Part shown: one piece after another, positions 1 to 11,994 of the stretch
Layout: the number at the start of each line of letters is the position of its first letter
How positions within the stretch are numbered: position 1 is the first letter of the stretch
Origin: Peronospora farinosa
Lineage: Eukaryota > Oomycota > Peronosporomycetes > Peronosporales > Peronosporaceae
Reading direction: 5' to 3'
Assembly (NCBI GenBank): GCA_947646735.1
Contig: CANTFK010000905.1
Location: 1 to 64,000, forward strand
Length of the DNA: 64,000 bases
Notes under the pieces: model-generated
The model's input: the letters and a program-made list of their open reading frames with translations, nothing else
Databases searched by the model: none
What the model was told of the DNA's origin: nothing
Translations under genes and position numbers: made by a program

Positions 1-590
1 GGATCGCGATCTAGGTCGGATCGCGGACCTACGTTGTATCGCGATTCTGAGTCGGATCGCGCTATACCTTGGATCGCGGTTCTGAGTCGGATCGCGCTTC
101 TGAGTCGGATCGCAGTCTACCTTGGATCGCGTTCAGCCTTGGATCGCGGTCCTGATTCGGATCGCGATTCTGAGTCGGATCGCGGTCTACCTTGGATCGC
201 GGTTCTGATTCGGATCGCGGTCCTGATTCGGATCGCGGTCCTGATTCGGATCGGTGGTCGGATCGCGGTCCTGAGTCGGATCGTGGTCTACCTTGGATCG
301 CGTTCAGCCTTGGATCGCGGTTCTGATTCGGATCGCGGTTCTGAGTCGGATCGCGCTATACCTTGGATCGCGTTCAGCCTTGGATCGCGGTTCTGAGTCG
401 GATCGCGTTCAGCTTTGGATCGCGGTTCTGAGTCGGATCGCGATTCTGAGTCGGATCGCGCTCAGCTTTGGATCGCGGTTTTGAGTCGGATCGCGATTCT
501 AAGTCGGATCGCGCTCAGCTTTGGATCGCGGTTCTGAGTCGGATCGCGGTTCTGAGTCGGATCGCGTTTTCCAAGTTGGATCGCGTTTTC
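1..590. repeat. GGATCGCG-based tandem repeat array in the LTR
   Basis: About 33 occurrences of GGATCG fall within 600 bases, mostly as units of about 17 bp such as TTCTGAGTCGGATCGCG, with variants ending CTACCTTGGATCGCG and CAGCCTTGGATCGCG. The fully palindromic form GGATCGCGATC appears at base 1. The array is repeated with small indels in the right LTR at 10575-11155. Units open in several frames give artificial SDRGS-type peptides. Confidence 0.95.
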
Positions 591-1088
591 TGCACAATGT
601 TTCGGGATCGATCCTTGATGTGTGATCCACATAACTTGGATCGCGATCTACAATTTATGAAAATTGTTTACTCGATCCTCCACAGTGAAATAACAGAATC
701 ACGGATCGCGGATCCACCTGAATACTAAGATTGCAGTGCGATCCAAACTTGGATCGCGGTGCTATCCAAAATCGATAGCGATACGATATGTATCTCGGAT
801 CATGATTTGTCCATTACAATTAATTGAGGCCGCGATCCACACTTTGAGAAATTCCAATATTCCACATTCAAGTAAAATCCGTACAATTTTAATACATCCA
901 GTTGGATCAACCGATACTGGAACCAAGTATATCCAAGCGGTGATCTATTCCATGATAATCCAATATAACATGGAAATATGATCTATGCCACGATCAACGG
1001 TACTTTTCCATTCGATCATCCATAAATTACGATCGACTCCACCACACCCAATAAGTCATTTTAGTAAGTGACTTAGTGGTGGACACCA

Positions 1089-1190
1089 AGGGATCCAACC
1101 GTTATGGGAAAGGGATCCAACCGTTAGGGAAAGGGGTCCAACCGTTATGGGAAAGGGATCCAGCCATTATGGGAAAGGGATCCAACCGTT
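1089..1190. repeat. 22-bp tandem repeat in the LTR
   Basis: Five units of roughly GGGATCCAACCGTTATGGGAAA follow one another with single-base changes (GGGTCC, CCAGCCATT). The right LTR has the same array at about 11650-11782 with one extra variant unit reading CCAATCGTAAGCGGA, so unit number differs between the two LTRs. Confidence 0.9.
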
Positions 1191-1674
1191 GGCGAGAAAA
1201 GTCCCGATAATTCGGCTCCGGATTTATCGATAAAATTAATACATGGACTTAGCCAAACAAGGAAAGGGTGGGGGGATATCTTCTAATCGACTTTGGATCG
1301 CCACTTGAATCGTCCCCTGCACCGGTCAGACGACATACAGTGCTCGATCTGGCTGTGCGAAGGGTACCGTCTGTATCGATTAGAATACTGTAGTCCTTAG
1401 GCGCGACATTTCCCCCATCACCCCGAATTTTGTCGTCGAGCTTCTGTTTTTCCCACACGATCTATGTCGAACACATCGTAATCGTTCAATACAATTCCAT
1501 TTTCTTTCTCCATTTCGTTATTTATCTCCGAAATTGTCTTCTTTTGTTAGGCCTTTTCATCCGCGATCCAGTTTTCCAGACCTTCGATCGCCATACTCAT
1601 TACACACAAATTTCCTTTCCACCATCCTATGCAACCTTCTTGCATATTATACCATCCCCAACATTCGATCTTCG

Positions 1675-3576
1675 TTAGCCACCAGACCCCTCTTCATGTG
1701 ATTGCATCGCTTCAAAACGATTCCGGCTAATCTCGCCACGTTCAAAATCTCGCAATAGGGCACCACAATTTAAGTCGGCTTCGTCCACCCAGGATGGGTT
1801 AGCATAACCTTTCCAGTAGACTTTAAACTGTCTATGTACTCGTCCAAAACGTGTCTTTCTATCAGACCGTACATTTACAATCGTTTCCACTTCGAATTTA
1901 TCGTCTTCCAGATTACCTTCAAAACTGTCTTCTGGCATAACCGCTTCACCAAAATCGAATCGATACTCTTCTTTAATCGTCAGCAAATTTTTTGGACGAT
2001 CGGGGAACGTCTTTACTCTCTTCAACTTGGATATATGTACGACAGGAAATAATCGATATGGTGTACCAGCAGTCTCCAGTCGGACAGCGTGATCTCCACA
2101 CATTTCTTTTACTCGAAAAGGTCCATGCCACATATGTGCTAGCTTTCGAGCGTACCCTTCTTTCACCCGATCCAAATATAACCAGACTTGCGCCCCTGGT
2201 TCAATTTCGTGAGGCTTGAGGTTTTCATTGTGGCGATCAGCACGTGTTTGGATCGCCGTCCTGAGTCTCTCATTTACTGCTTCTCTCGCCCGCTGATAAT
2301 GCCGCTGCACATGATATCGCCACCTACGTGGATCGCGATCCCGACGCCTTGTACTCCCTAATGGTAACGTAGCTTCCAACGTAGATCTCGGGTCCCAACC
2401 ATGAATCAAGAAAAATGGCGTTTCGCCACGCACCCGATCTTGGGCGGTATTGATCGCGAAAGTTAGGCGTTCGGCATACTCATCCCAGTCTTGTTGATTC
2501 ACATCAGAGACATACATCTTTAATGCACGAGTCAGAGTTTGCACCATACGCTCAGCAGTTCCATTTGCTTGAGGTCGATATGCCATCGTTGCCCTTTGCT
2601 TCTGTCCAATAATTCGGTTAAACGCACGAAAAAAATCCGACATAAACCCGGGCTCTCGGTCATGACGTATTGCTTCACTAGCACCAAAACGACGGAAAAC
2701 ACACTCTTCATAATTTTCAGCGATAGTTTGGGCTGTTCGCGACGAACTTGCTTTGGCGATTACGTAGCCAGAAAATAAATCCACCCAGATAAGTAATTCG
2801 GTATTTCCTTTGAACGATTTAGGCAGAGACGGTATGTGATCCATGGCGATAATTTGGAAAGGATAGGTAGACTGTAGATTCCCCGGTGATTCTCCATCAA
2901 TCACGGGACGTCCCTTTCCAGTTTCACAATCTGTGCATTGATTCACATAGCGTTGAACACTTCGATACAAACCCCTCCAGTGAAAATGCGCTCTAATCCG
3001 CTGGTAGGTTCTCCCAATTCCCTGGTGACCCCCTTCCAAACTAGAATGATAATGATGCAGGAAATCTTGCTGCAGATTTTCGGGCACCACCAGACGAGCG
3101 ATATCGTCCCGATCTTCGGATTTCGTTGTGGTTCCCGGGCAAAAATATAACAGATTATCTTCATCCACTTCATAATCGTTAGCCATCTTGGCACATGATT
3201 TCGCTTCCTCGACCGTCAATGTCGAAATGTCTTCGACCAAATATGCCTTCAGATTAGCGATCCAGCGTTCTTCGTCTTGGGCACGCTGTATGCGATCACT
3301 TCTCATCTGCTGCACCATTTCTTCCTGCAAAATTTGTGGTTGTCGACGTTTTCTGCGTGGTGATTGAGCGATCGCCGCTACTTTAATTTCTGACTTGGTG
3401 TCTTGAGGCTTTAGCAATTCATCCAACCGATTAAGCGTAATTAAATCATGACGATTCTCATCCGTAATCATACTCGCCCCCTCTTCTCGTTGCAATGCGA
3501 TACTAGCTAATCGATCTGCGCTCTGATTCCAATCGCGTTTCATATGTAGAACCTCATGAGCAGGCCACGACCGCAA
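1675..3576 (-). pseudogene. gypsy pol: end of RNase H, integrase and chromodomain
   Basis: The reading frame covers about 633 residues. It opens with the last RNase H motif (NQSADRLAS). Next comes an HHCC integrase zinc finger (HYHSSLEGGHQG and CTDCETG), then a DDE core with Asp in IAMDHI, Asp in RHDREPG and Glu in NGTAERMVQ. The C-terminal end is a chromodomain (FKVYWKGYANPSWVDE), which in this family binds modified histone tails and directs integration. This segment itself is open, but it follows an in-frame TAA at 3583-3585 and has no start of its own, so it could only be made as part of a polyprotein that is now interrupted. Confidence 0.9.
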
Positions 3577-3582
3577 TTTCTC

Positions 3583-4932
3583 TTACGCTTTATGTCGCAA
3601 TAATTGCAGACCTGGTGCCTTACAATCGATTTCACCACGCATTTGCCGTATCACCAAATTCGAGTCTCCACAAATTATAACTCGTCTTCTGTCCTGGTGT
3701 GTGTGTAATTCACAACCCAGCAACATGCCGTTGTATTCTGCTTCATTCACTGTTAGATCCGTTGAATATTTGAAAACTGCCTCCAAAATTGTCCACTCTG
3801 GTAATTGTCACACAATAGCACTATAAGCTCCACCTTTACGTTTTACTCGTGCCGATCCATCGAAACTGACGACCAAAAGACTTTCCGTCTTTCCTACCGT
3901 AGGAGGAGGCATACTTATAGTCCTTCTTGGCTGTTTCCGGGGAGCGATCGCAATTAGTATTTCATCGATTTCTTTACGGGGCGTTATACTTGCCGCCAAA
4001 GCTCCAAGTATTTCGTCCTCTCCTTTCTCGCATTTCTTAATCTCCAACGTCCAAGTCGATAACAATGCAGCACACCTTCCTAGTCGTCCATTAAGGCCGG
4101 AGGATTGTACTAGCCAGGCCAGCGTTGAATAACGTGTAAAAACCTTTATCTCTCGCAAGACTAGCATAGTATTGCATGTATCCAGAATCCGGAGAAGTGC
4201 TAAAACTTCTTTCTCGACCATCCCGTAATTTATTTCATACGGCTTCAACGTCCGACTAGAAAACGTTACCGGCCAATATATGCCATCAAATTCTTGCAGC
4301 AAAGCTGCTGAAACCGCCCATTTACTTGCGTAAACAACAATAACTGGAGATTGATCTGGATCGAAGTGCTTGAGAATCGGGGTATCTGCGATCTTGGCTT
4401 TCAACATCGTGAACGCGATCATCGATTTTTCCCATCTAGTCCGACCTTCTCGATCTGGATCGCCACCTGTATCAGGGTCTCGATCTGGATTAGATTGATT
4501 CGTTTCTTGCCAGTCACCATCGTTACTCCCTCCAACATTTTTAGCCAGTGTATTCACCTTATCCAAACGGCGGATTTCATGGAAATCTGCTTCCCGTAAT
4601 TCGTACAACACCGACGCGTAAATCGCAAAATCCTCGATAAATCGGCTATAGTAATTCAAACTCCCTAGAAAAGATTGCATCGATCGTAATGTCTTTGGGA
4701 ATGGGATATTCACAAGTGATCCTAGATCTTTTGGATGTGCCTCTATTCCAGCGAGTGAAACTTGATGTCCCAAGTAATCCACCTTTCGTCGTCCCCAAAA
4801 AATTTTAGCCAGGCTTATCGACAGATTCCATTCATTGCATGCCTCTAGCAATCGTTTCACCTTATCATATAAGGAGGTCCACGACGTAGCGGGAATCAGT
4901 ATGTCATCGATATATGATCTTCTACCAAGCAC
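3583..4932 (-). pseudogene. gypsy pol: reverse transcriptase 3' part and RNase H
   Basis: The segment has the RT catalytic box YIDD (4903-4914), then the connection (VDYLGHQVS, FLGSLNYYSRFIEDFA) and the tether region (VYASKWAVSAALLQ). The RNase H part has Glu in NEAEYNGML and Asp in CGDSNLVI. A TGA at 3808-3810 splits the RNase H domain, and a TAA at 3583-3585 separates it from its last motif. The frame differs by one base from the upstream RT part, so a frameshift lies close to the YIDD box. Confidence 0.88.
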
Positions 4933-6638
4933 AGAGGGATCTGGCTGGTATCCGGTTCTCCCTCTGAAAACACGTCAATCAATCTTGGCGATCCAGTATT
5001 TGGGAATCTCGAATCTGTTGATTCTGCACCGATCGTAGTCGTACTCTTGCCGATCTTTAGATAGCCATACAACGCATTGTCTATAAGTCGCTGATAAATT
5101 TGTGGAGCAATTTTCAGCCCAAACGGCATTCGCAACCATTTAAACAAACCCGACGGTGTAATAAAAGCTGAAATCATTCTTGCCCGCTCCGTCATTTCTA
5201 CGAACCAAAATCCGCTCGCCATATCCAGAGAGCAATACCACATCGCCTTGTCCATATCTTGTAGCAGTTCGCTTATCAAAGGCATGGGATAAACCATTAG
5301 TCTCGTCAGTTGGTTCACCCGTCGATAGTCGATACACAAACGAATGTCGACACCGTTCTTCTTAATGATCACAACAATTGGCGAGGCCCATGGTGAAGTC
5401 GATGGTCGAATAATTTTAGCTGATAATAATCCCTTGATTAGGTCAGCTAACTTCTCACGAAATTTAGGCGCGACTGGTCGCACCCGTTGTGCGATCGGAT
5501 GTGCTTCACCAACATCTATATCGCATACAGCTCCACGTGCCGCTGGAAGTAAGGCATTTCCTTTGCCGATAAGCAAATGACGACTCTTCCAAATCAGTTG
5601 TCGTAATCCTTCTTGATCTTCTGTTAGGGGAACTTCCGGATCGCCCACTTGTATATCATCAATTGTGACTTCGGCTGTAGATGGACCAATTTCTGGCAAA
5701 ACTGCCATGTGTTGATCTACGTCTTCGGCATACAACTCGCCACTTTCAAGATAATATGTTGGACTCTCCAGCTTCACCTCTTCACTTTTCGTCGAAAATT
5801 CTCCCTCGTTTTCCACATCGGAGTTATTTTCCATCTTTCGGGATTGTGGATCGCGATTCTTTATCGCAGGATCGCGATCCGCACATATATCTTCAATTGC
5901 CAGATCACGATCCACAGAAACACTGTCAATAATTTTTGGATCGCGATCTACATCCTCAATAATCGCAGGATCGCGATCCACAGAAACACTTTCCATAATT
6001 GTTGGATCGCGATCTACATCCTTAATAATCGCAGGATCGCGATCCACAGAAACACTTTCCATAATTGCTGGATCGCTATCTACACCATCAATAATCGCAG
6101 GATCGCGATCCACAGAAACACTTTCAATGATTGCTGGATCGCGATCTGTATTTGTCGGATCGCGATCTCCATAATCATGATTGACAAGATTCATATAGTG
6201 ATCAATAAATTCTGAATCGATGCCCTCGTTGGTGCGAGCTTCTTTGACTGGCACATCCTTTACTTGATCGACTTCTGGCGTTCCTTTGATCACATTAATC
6301 ATAAACGGCGATCGTGCTGATCGTTGATGTTCGTCCTTGATCTCCCTGTCTTCTACAACTTTATCACCGACGTCACTTATTGTACTGCGTTCATCATTTG
6401 ATCGTGACGCGAGTTTCGCAGTTTCCGTGGTACTTTTTTCTGCTTCCTCTTTTGAGCGTGTTAAGATCCTTTTCGGTGTAGGGTACGAAGGATGATCCAC
6501 TAGCGGTCCGGTATATTCTTCCGGTGGCTCTTCTTCCCGATCCGTTGTCGCTTCGAACGCTAATGTCTGACATTCGTTATACCGACGCGATCCTACCGAG
6601 ACATATCCTGGGGACCGAGGTATCATATCAGCGACCAT
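4896..6638 (-). pseudogene. gypsy pol: repeat-bearing linker and reverse transcriptase 5' part
   Basis: The first 300 residues are an acidic, low-complexity linker. At about 5840-6180 it contains roughly nine copies of a DRDPAII unit encoded by GGATCGCGATCC-like DNA, the same motif as in the LTR. After it comes the RT fingers/palm (RLCIDYRRVNQLT, CSLDMASGFW with the first catalytic Asp, LRMPFGLKIAP). The frame runs out just after GYLKIGKS, where a frameshift near 4920 moves the YIDD box to another frame. An in-frame TAG at 6639-6641 cuts it from the protease. Confidence 0.88.
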
Positions 6639-7448
6639 CTACCAACCTAATGGCGATCCATGACTTAATGTCACTTTTTGATCGTCGAAATTAGTCAGTT
6701 GTAAGTACTTGATCTGACCAGGTCCCGTAGTCACTGTGGGCACCCATTTCGGCTCACGTCTCACCCAGATCTTGGCCTTAGGAGGACTAACTCCGATCTT
6801 CACTTCGGTCGATTTACCCACGGGAATCACTACGAATTGATCTGGAATTGTGATCGCTTGTATAGTAGCCCGATAAAGGGGTCTTCGTCCATTCAGAAGG
6901 ATCCTGACCTCATCAGGTAAACAAAGCGTTCCATCGGCTAAATCCAAGCGTATCCCAGCCGGTACCATGAAATCCATACCCAAGATCGCGTCTTGACCTA
7001 CTTGATCTCCAACCCAAGCATCAAAATAGTAGACTAATGATCCATTCAGCGTAATCTTGATTCTTGTACGACCATCCGTCATGTATGTGTTCTCACCAAT
7101 CCCAACGCATTCTTGCCTTTGGCTCTCGTCAATGACACATCCTACCTAACGAGCAAAGGTGGTGTCGACGATCGAGACTTCGGCTCCAGAATCAAACAAC
7201 ATAGTCGCCTTTTCATTGTTGATATTGCCCGTTGCCTTGGCTTGCTTGAACCATTTTCCAGGGGTATGATATTTCCAATATCCTCTTGATTCACCTGGTG
7301 CTAAGTCGAGCTCCATTTTAGCAGGCGATCGGGCATACTCATCAACTCTTACGACACTTGATATTGAACGCAAATTTTTTGAATCCTCACATGTATTAAT
7401 CGGATCGATCCAAGCGTTAACACCTTGATCAGTCGATCTTCTTTCCAC
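6639..7448 (-). pseudogene. gypsy aspartic protease (retropepsin) with internal stop
   Basis: The motifs ATMLFDSGAEVSIVD (catalytic Asp in DSGA) and DAILGMDFM (the conserved ILG motif) define a retropepsin, which releases mature proteins from the polyprotein. The two halves lie in one frame but are split by TAG at 7146-7148, and the segment ends at TAG 6639-6641. It shares the frame of the downstream part of gag. Confidence 0.88.
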
Positions 7449-7568
7449 AAATGCATAAATGCAGAGCCTAGAACGCGGCTCGTACCAGATTCCAACCTGG
7501 CGAGCGTCCTAGTTTAACATTTCTTCTGCCTTCGGCGGAAGCATTCCAGCATGCTTGGTTGGAACATA

Positions 7569-9801
7569 CTACTTGCGTATCATGTTGTAGAATTCTTCCA
7601 TTCGACACTTTCCACTCTCATGAACATCTCCGCAGGCGGAACAGGTGTAGAAACACTTATCCGAAGACAATCCCTTGCCTCCACACTTCTGACACATTAG
7701 CCTCTTCCAACATCCACGATCATCATGTTTCTTTGATCCACAATGGGTACAAGCCTTTTGATTCCCCATGCGATCTGGACTGCGATCTTGATCCAAATGG
7801 TCCAATCCAGCACGTTGATCATTGAATTTCTTCACGCGATCCGGTACTGTAGCCACACAAAGGTTGCGTCGATCTGTATCGGCGTCCGATCCACTAAGGT
7901 CCGAGTCTGACTCGCTGCTACTGCCTTCCAGGCGGATTGCTCTCACAGCACGAGTTGGTTTCGAGGGTGTCGGAGTGGAGGCCGACGCATATCGCTGACG
8001 AAATTTGCTTGACCCCATTGCACTCGGATACTGTCTCCCTTCCATGCGTTGATATGTTCGAAGAGTCTCTTCCATATCGTCGGCATCTCCAAGGCGTAAC
8101 AACGTCAATTGCTTAGCCAGATCGCGATCGTCGAGCGTACCAATAAAAAGTTCCACATGTTCTCGGCGAATTGAGGGCGATCCTTCCCGAATGGGGATTT
8201 TTGCTCGGATCGCGGCTACATTCAGCCGATACAAATATTCCAATGGCGTTTCATCGGACCGCTTCTTCGCATGATAGTATTTTCTCCCGACAGACATACT
8301 ATATCTACAATATTGGATCATGAAGGTTTCCAGCAACGACTTCCATGAATTCCGGGTAGATCGGCTAAGCTGGATGTACCAATTTCGCGCCGGCCCCGTG
8401 AGCAAGTCACCAAATACTAGACATTTTTCATCGTCCGGGGCTTGATCGCGTAAGAATGCAGACTTGGCCTTGTTGACCCAGCTTCTCGCCCGATCTTCGT
8501 CCTTGTCCCGTCCTGTGAATTCTTTCAGGTCTGCGATCGCAGACATTCGAATTCGCTGGGTGACAAGTCCACCATAAGGTACAGTGCCTGCACTTGCGAC
8601 TTGTGGCCGTCGTAGATCCTCCAACCCCAAATCGTCTGGATCGTAATTATTGGATCGCGATTGACGCGATCCGGCCGATTCCATGTCCACATCCGAAATG
8701 CAGACTTTTGGGGTATTTATAGAGATCGCGGATCGACTAGCGATCATGCGAGCTTGATCCTGTTCATACTTCCTCATAGCAGCTTCAAAGTAGGACTGCA
8801 GCTGCCCTGATCCAGTCACATTCGTATCCTTCAGCTGCGGATGTCGTTGGCGACTGTACTTCGGCCTTGGTCGGTACAAGTCGTTCACGAATGTGTGCTG
8901 CACCAGCCGGTCCAAGTGACATTCGCTGAATGTTGATCGAGGTATCCGACTCCCCTTCAGATTCCGCTGACATATATTGTGACGATCCAGTATGATAACC
9001 TTTTGGAATATCTACGATCGGTTGGATCGCCTAGTCTACTGGATCGCATTCTTTAGTTAGCGGAACTAACTTCGCAAACAGAGATCGCCCTGCCTGGATC
9101 ACGCGATCATGATTGCATTCCAGCAGCACCTGTGCGTCAAAAGCTCCAGCGGTGAATCCAGCGTTTTGGAGCAACTCCATAAGCCGACGGATCGCTTCCA
9201 GCTGGTTCGGTGTCGGAATGGGAGCTGAAATTGGTCCTCGTAGCGATCCAATCAACTTCGGTTTCAAAATCTTTAAAACTGGATCGCTTGACAACAAATC
9301 TTTAAGCTCCTTCCAATGATAACACCATTCCAACTGATCCAGTTTCCACCCTTCCGTCTTATCATCCTCCTGCGCTGGCTTCATGTCGGTATCATCATAA
9401 TCCGATTCAGGCGCCTTCATCTTCACTCGAGATGGCTTCGAATTCTTCTTCTTCTTCGAATTCGGTATGGTTTTGGATAAGTTTTCTTCGGTTTTAACCG
9501 AAGGATTTTTATCCAGCGGATCGCGTTTTGCAACGTGATCCGCAGGAGTCCTCGAAAGGACCTGGGGAGGGAGTAGAGGTTATTCTTCTAGATCAATCTC
9601 TTGATCTTCCTCTTTGGTTTTCTTTTCATCTGCGCCCCTCCCAAAACGCTGATGATCCGGGGATCTTTTTTCTTCACACGTCTGCGGTGATCCCTTTGCC
9701 GCTGACGCTTCAATCCCAGGTTCAATTTTGACCTTTACATCTTCTCTCAGGGACTCACGGTGAAATCCCGAGTCACCAGAAGATCCGGGCACGCGCACCA
9801 T
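7569..9801 (-). pseudogene. gypsy gag with zinc knuckle, broken
   Basis: The first ATG in a suitable place is at 9801 (MVRVPGSSG). The frame is stopped by TAA at 9580-9582 and again at 9031-9033, and shifts frame between about 8973 and 8785. The part from 8915 to 7569 carries a retrotransposon Gag core (RARSWVNKAKSAFL, LLTGPARNWYIQL) and a CX2CX4HX4C knuckle (CTHCGSKKHDDRGC) followed by more paired cysteines, expected to bind element RNA. Gag ends in TAG at 7569-7571. A second in-frame TAG follows before the protease, in the same frame, which suggests decay of one gag-pol reading frame. Confidence 0.85.
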
Positions 9802-10574
9802 TGTGGTGGAGTGGGATTCGCAAATTGCTGATGCGATTCCAACTCTCCATTGGCGCGCGGACGACCGACTAACGGAGGGGGTACCCCGATTCCGTGTATA
9901 AAGCCTTCCTCACCTTGTTTACCCGTCGGTAGGGCGGGTTGCTCTCTTCTCGGTGGGCTTGAGTCGATGTTGATCCTAATTGGGTTAGGGATAGGAGATT
10001 TGGTTATCTTGTGGAAATCTTCACAAGATAAACCGAGTACTTGGTGTGATCTTCCCAATCGATCACGGTTATCCAATAAAACGAAGCTTGAATCTTCTGA
10101 CCACTTGAGCAGAACCTTCTGACCACTTGATCCGTCCTGCACTTGCTTCGCCTTGCCCTACGTGTTTTATCTGCGTCCGATCGCAGTTGAGTTGTGTTGA
10201 GAGTTCTTGCAATCCCTGGCCAAACAATCCAGGGATATGACTGGCGTAGTGTGTATGCTTCCTCGAGACGTCGGGTGGCCAAAGAATCCAGCCCGGAAGA
10301 GAAGTCGACACGTGTATTAGAAGTAAAATTGAACTCTGTTTAGTGTTAACCAATCAAAACTCGAAACCTACAATTCTGCCTATCTGTAGTCCAGGATCTA
10401 TCACCACGTGTCACCCTTTCAGGAAAAATCAGATCTCAATATGTGGTCCACCCCAAATGCCTTTGCCATCCCGATCCATCGGCGATCTTGCCTTATCCTT
10501 GGATCGCGATCCGAATCAGATCGCGTATCAGCTCAGGATCGCGGTCGATCCATAATGCGTAATCCTTGTGAGTT

Positions 10575-11840
10575 GGATCGCGATCTAGGTCGGATCGCGG
10601 ACCTACGTTGTATCGCGATTCTGAGTCGGATCGCGCTATACCTTGGATCGCGGTTCTGAGTCGGATCGCGCTTCTGAGTCGGATCGCGGTCTACCTTGGA
10701 TCGCGGTTCAGCCTTCGGATCGCGGTCCTGATTCGGATCGCGGTCCTGAGTCGGATCGCAGTCCTGACGTCGGATCGCGGTTCTGACCTTGGATCGCGTT
10801 CAGCCTTGGATCGCGGTTCTGATTCGGATCGCGGTTCTGAGTCGGATCGTGGTCTACCTTGGATCGCGTTCAGCCTTGGATCGCGGTTCTGATTCGGATC
10901 GCGGTTCTGAGTCGGATCGCGCTATACCTTGGATCGCGTTCAGCCTTGGATCGCGGTTCTGAGTCGGATCGCGTTCAGCTTTGGATCGCGGTTCTGAGTC
11001 GGATCGCGATTCTGAGTCGGATCGCGCTCAGCTTTGGATCGCGGTTTTGAGTCGGATCGCGATTCTAAGTCGGATCGCGCTCAGCTTTGGATCGCGGTTC
11101 TGAGTCGGATCGCGGTTCTGAGTCGGATCGCGTTTTCCAAGTTGGATCGCGTTTTCTGCACAATGTTTCGGGATCGATCCTTGATGTGTGATCCACATAA
11201 CTTGGATCGCGATCTACAATTTATGAAAATTGTTTACTCGATCCTCCACAGTGAAATAACAGAATCACGGATCGCGGATCCACCTGAATACTAAGATTGC
11301 AGTGCGATCCAAACTTGGATCGCGGTGCTATCCAAAATCGATAGCGATACGATATGTATCTCGGATCATGATTTGTCCATTACAATTAATTGAGGCCGCG
11401 ATCCACACTTTGAGAAATTCCAATATTCCACATTCAAGTAAAATCCGTACAATTTTAATACATCCAGTTGGATCAACCGATACTGGAACCAAGTATATCC
11501 AAGCGGTGATCTATTCCATGATAATCCAATATAACATGGAAATATGATCTATGCCACGATCAACGGTACTTTTCCATTCGATCATCCATAAATTACGATC
11601 GACTCCACCACACCCAATAAGTCATTTTAGTAAGTGACTTAGTGGTGGACAGGGGTCCAATCGTAAGCGGACAGGGATCCAACCGTTATGAGGAAGGGAT
11701 CCAACCGTTATGGGAAAGGGGTCCAACTGTTATAGGAAAGGGATCCAGCCATTATGGGAAAGGGATCCAACCGTTGGCGAGAAAAGTCCCGATAATTCGG
11801 CTCCGGATTTATCGATAAAATTAATACATGGACTTAGCCA
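10575..11840 (-). repeat. 5' LTR of the gypsy element (visible repeat part)
   Basis: This is the direct repeat of 1-1255. The right edge is clear: both copies end ...GACTTAGCCAAA and then differ. The left edge cannot be fixed because the matching part of the other LTR lies outside the window; it may begin as far left as about 10340. The GGATCGCG array occupies about 10575-11155 and the 22-bp array about 11650-11782. Confidence 0.9.
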
Positions 11841-11994
11841 AAATTCCTAATCGACTTTACCACAACTCTATAACAGGTTATGAGCTCAAACGGCTTGATT
11901 TAGTAACTGCGTTGTACGCTGGGATGTGCGCCAGGGCTCCTCGTGCATGATATTGCGAAATAAATCTTCGAGTATGATAACTGACGCATGAAAG

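Larger units (their letters stand above)
1..1255 (-). repeat. 3' LTR of the gypsy element (partial, truncated by window edge)
   Basis: This stretch matches 10575-11840 as a direct repeat. Read on the minus strand the LTR would begin TGGCTAAGTCC at about 1255. It carries the GGATCGCG tandem array (1-590), a unique central part and a 22-bp tandem array (about 1089-1190). The far end of the LTR lies before base 1, so its total length is unknown but exceeds 1.25 kb. Short open frames in this region come from the repeat array and are not genes. Confidence 0.9.
1..11840 (-). mobile_element. Ty3/gypsy chromovirus-type LTR retrotransposon, dead
   Basis: Read on the minus strand the order is 5' LTR (right), gag, aspartic protease, reverse transcriptase, RNase H, integrase with chromodomain, 3' LTR (left, cut by the window start). 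This is the gypsy order, and the chromodomain marks the chromovirus group. The sequences at 1-1255 and 10575-11840 are direct repeats, and the stretch 595-1085 looks identical to 11161-11651 by eye. The coding part is broken by in-frame stops at about 9580, 9031, 7569, 7146, 6639, 3808 and 3583, with frameshifts near 8850 and 4920. It is therefore non-autonomous now. The internal region is unusually rich in GATCGC. Confidence 0.93.

Noticed and set aside
1..590. CRISPR-like regular repeats
   Set aside because: Units are about 17 bp without unique spacers, in both LTRs of a eukaryotic retrotransposon; this is a tandem array, not CRISPR.
34..981. Open frames rich in SDRG/IAVLSRI peptides in the LTR (also 10608-11547)
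   Set aside because: The repeat unit is open in several frames; the peptides are products of the repeat and lie in LTR sequence.
7146..7571. Programmed stop-codon readthrough between gag and pol
   Set aside because: Two TAG codons lie between gag and protease and more stops follow in protease and RNase H, so general decay explains them better.
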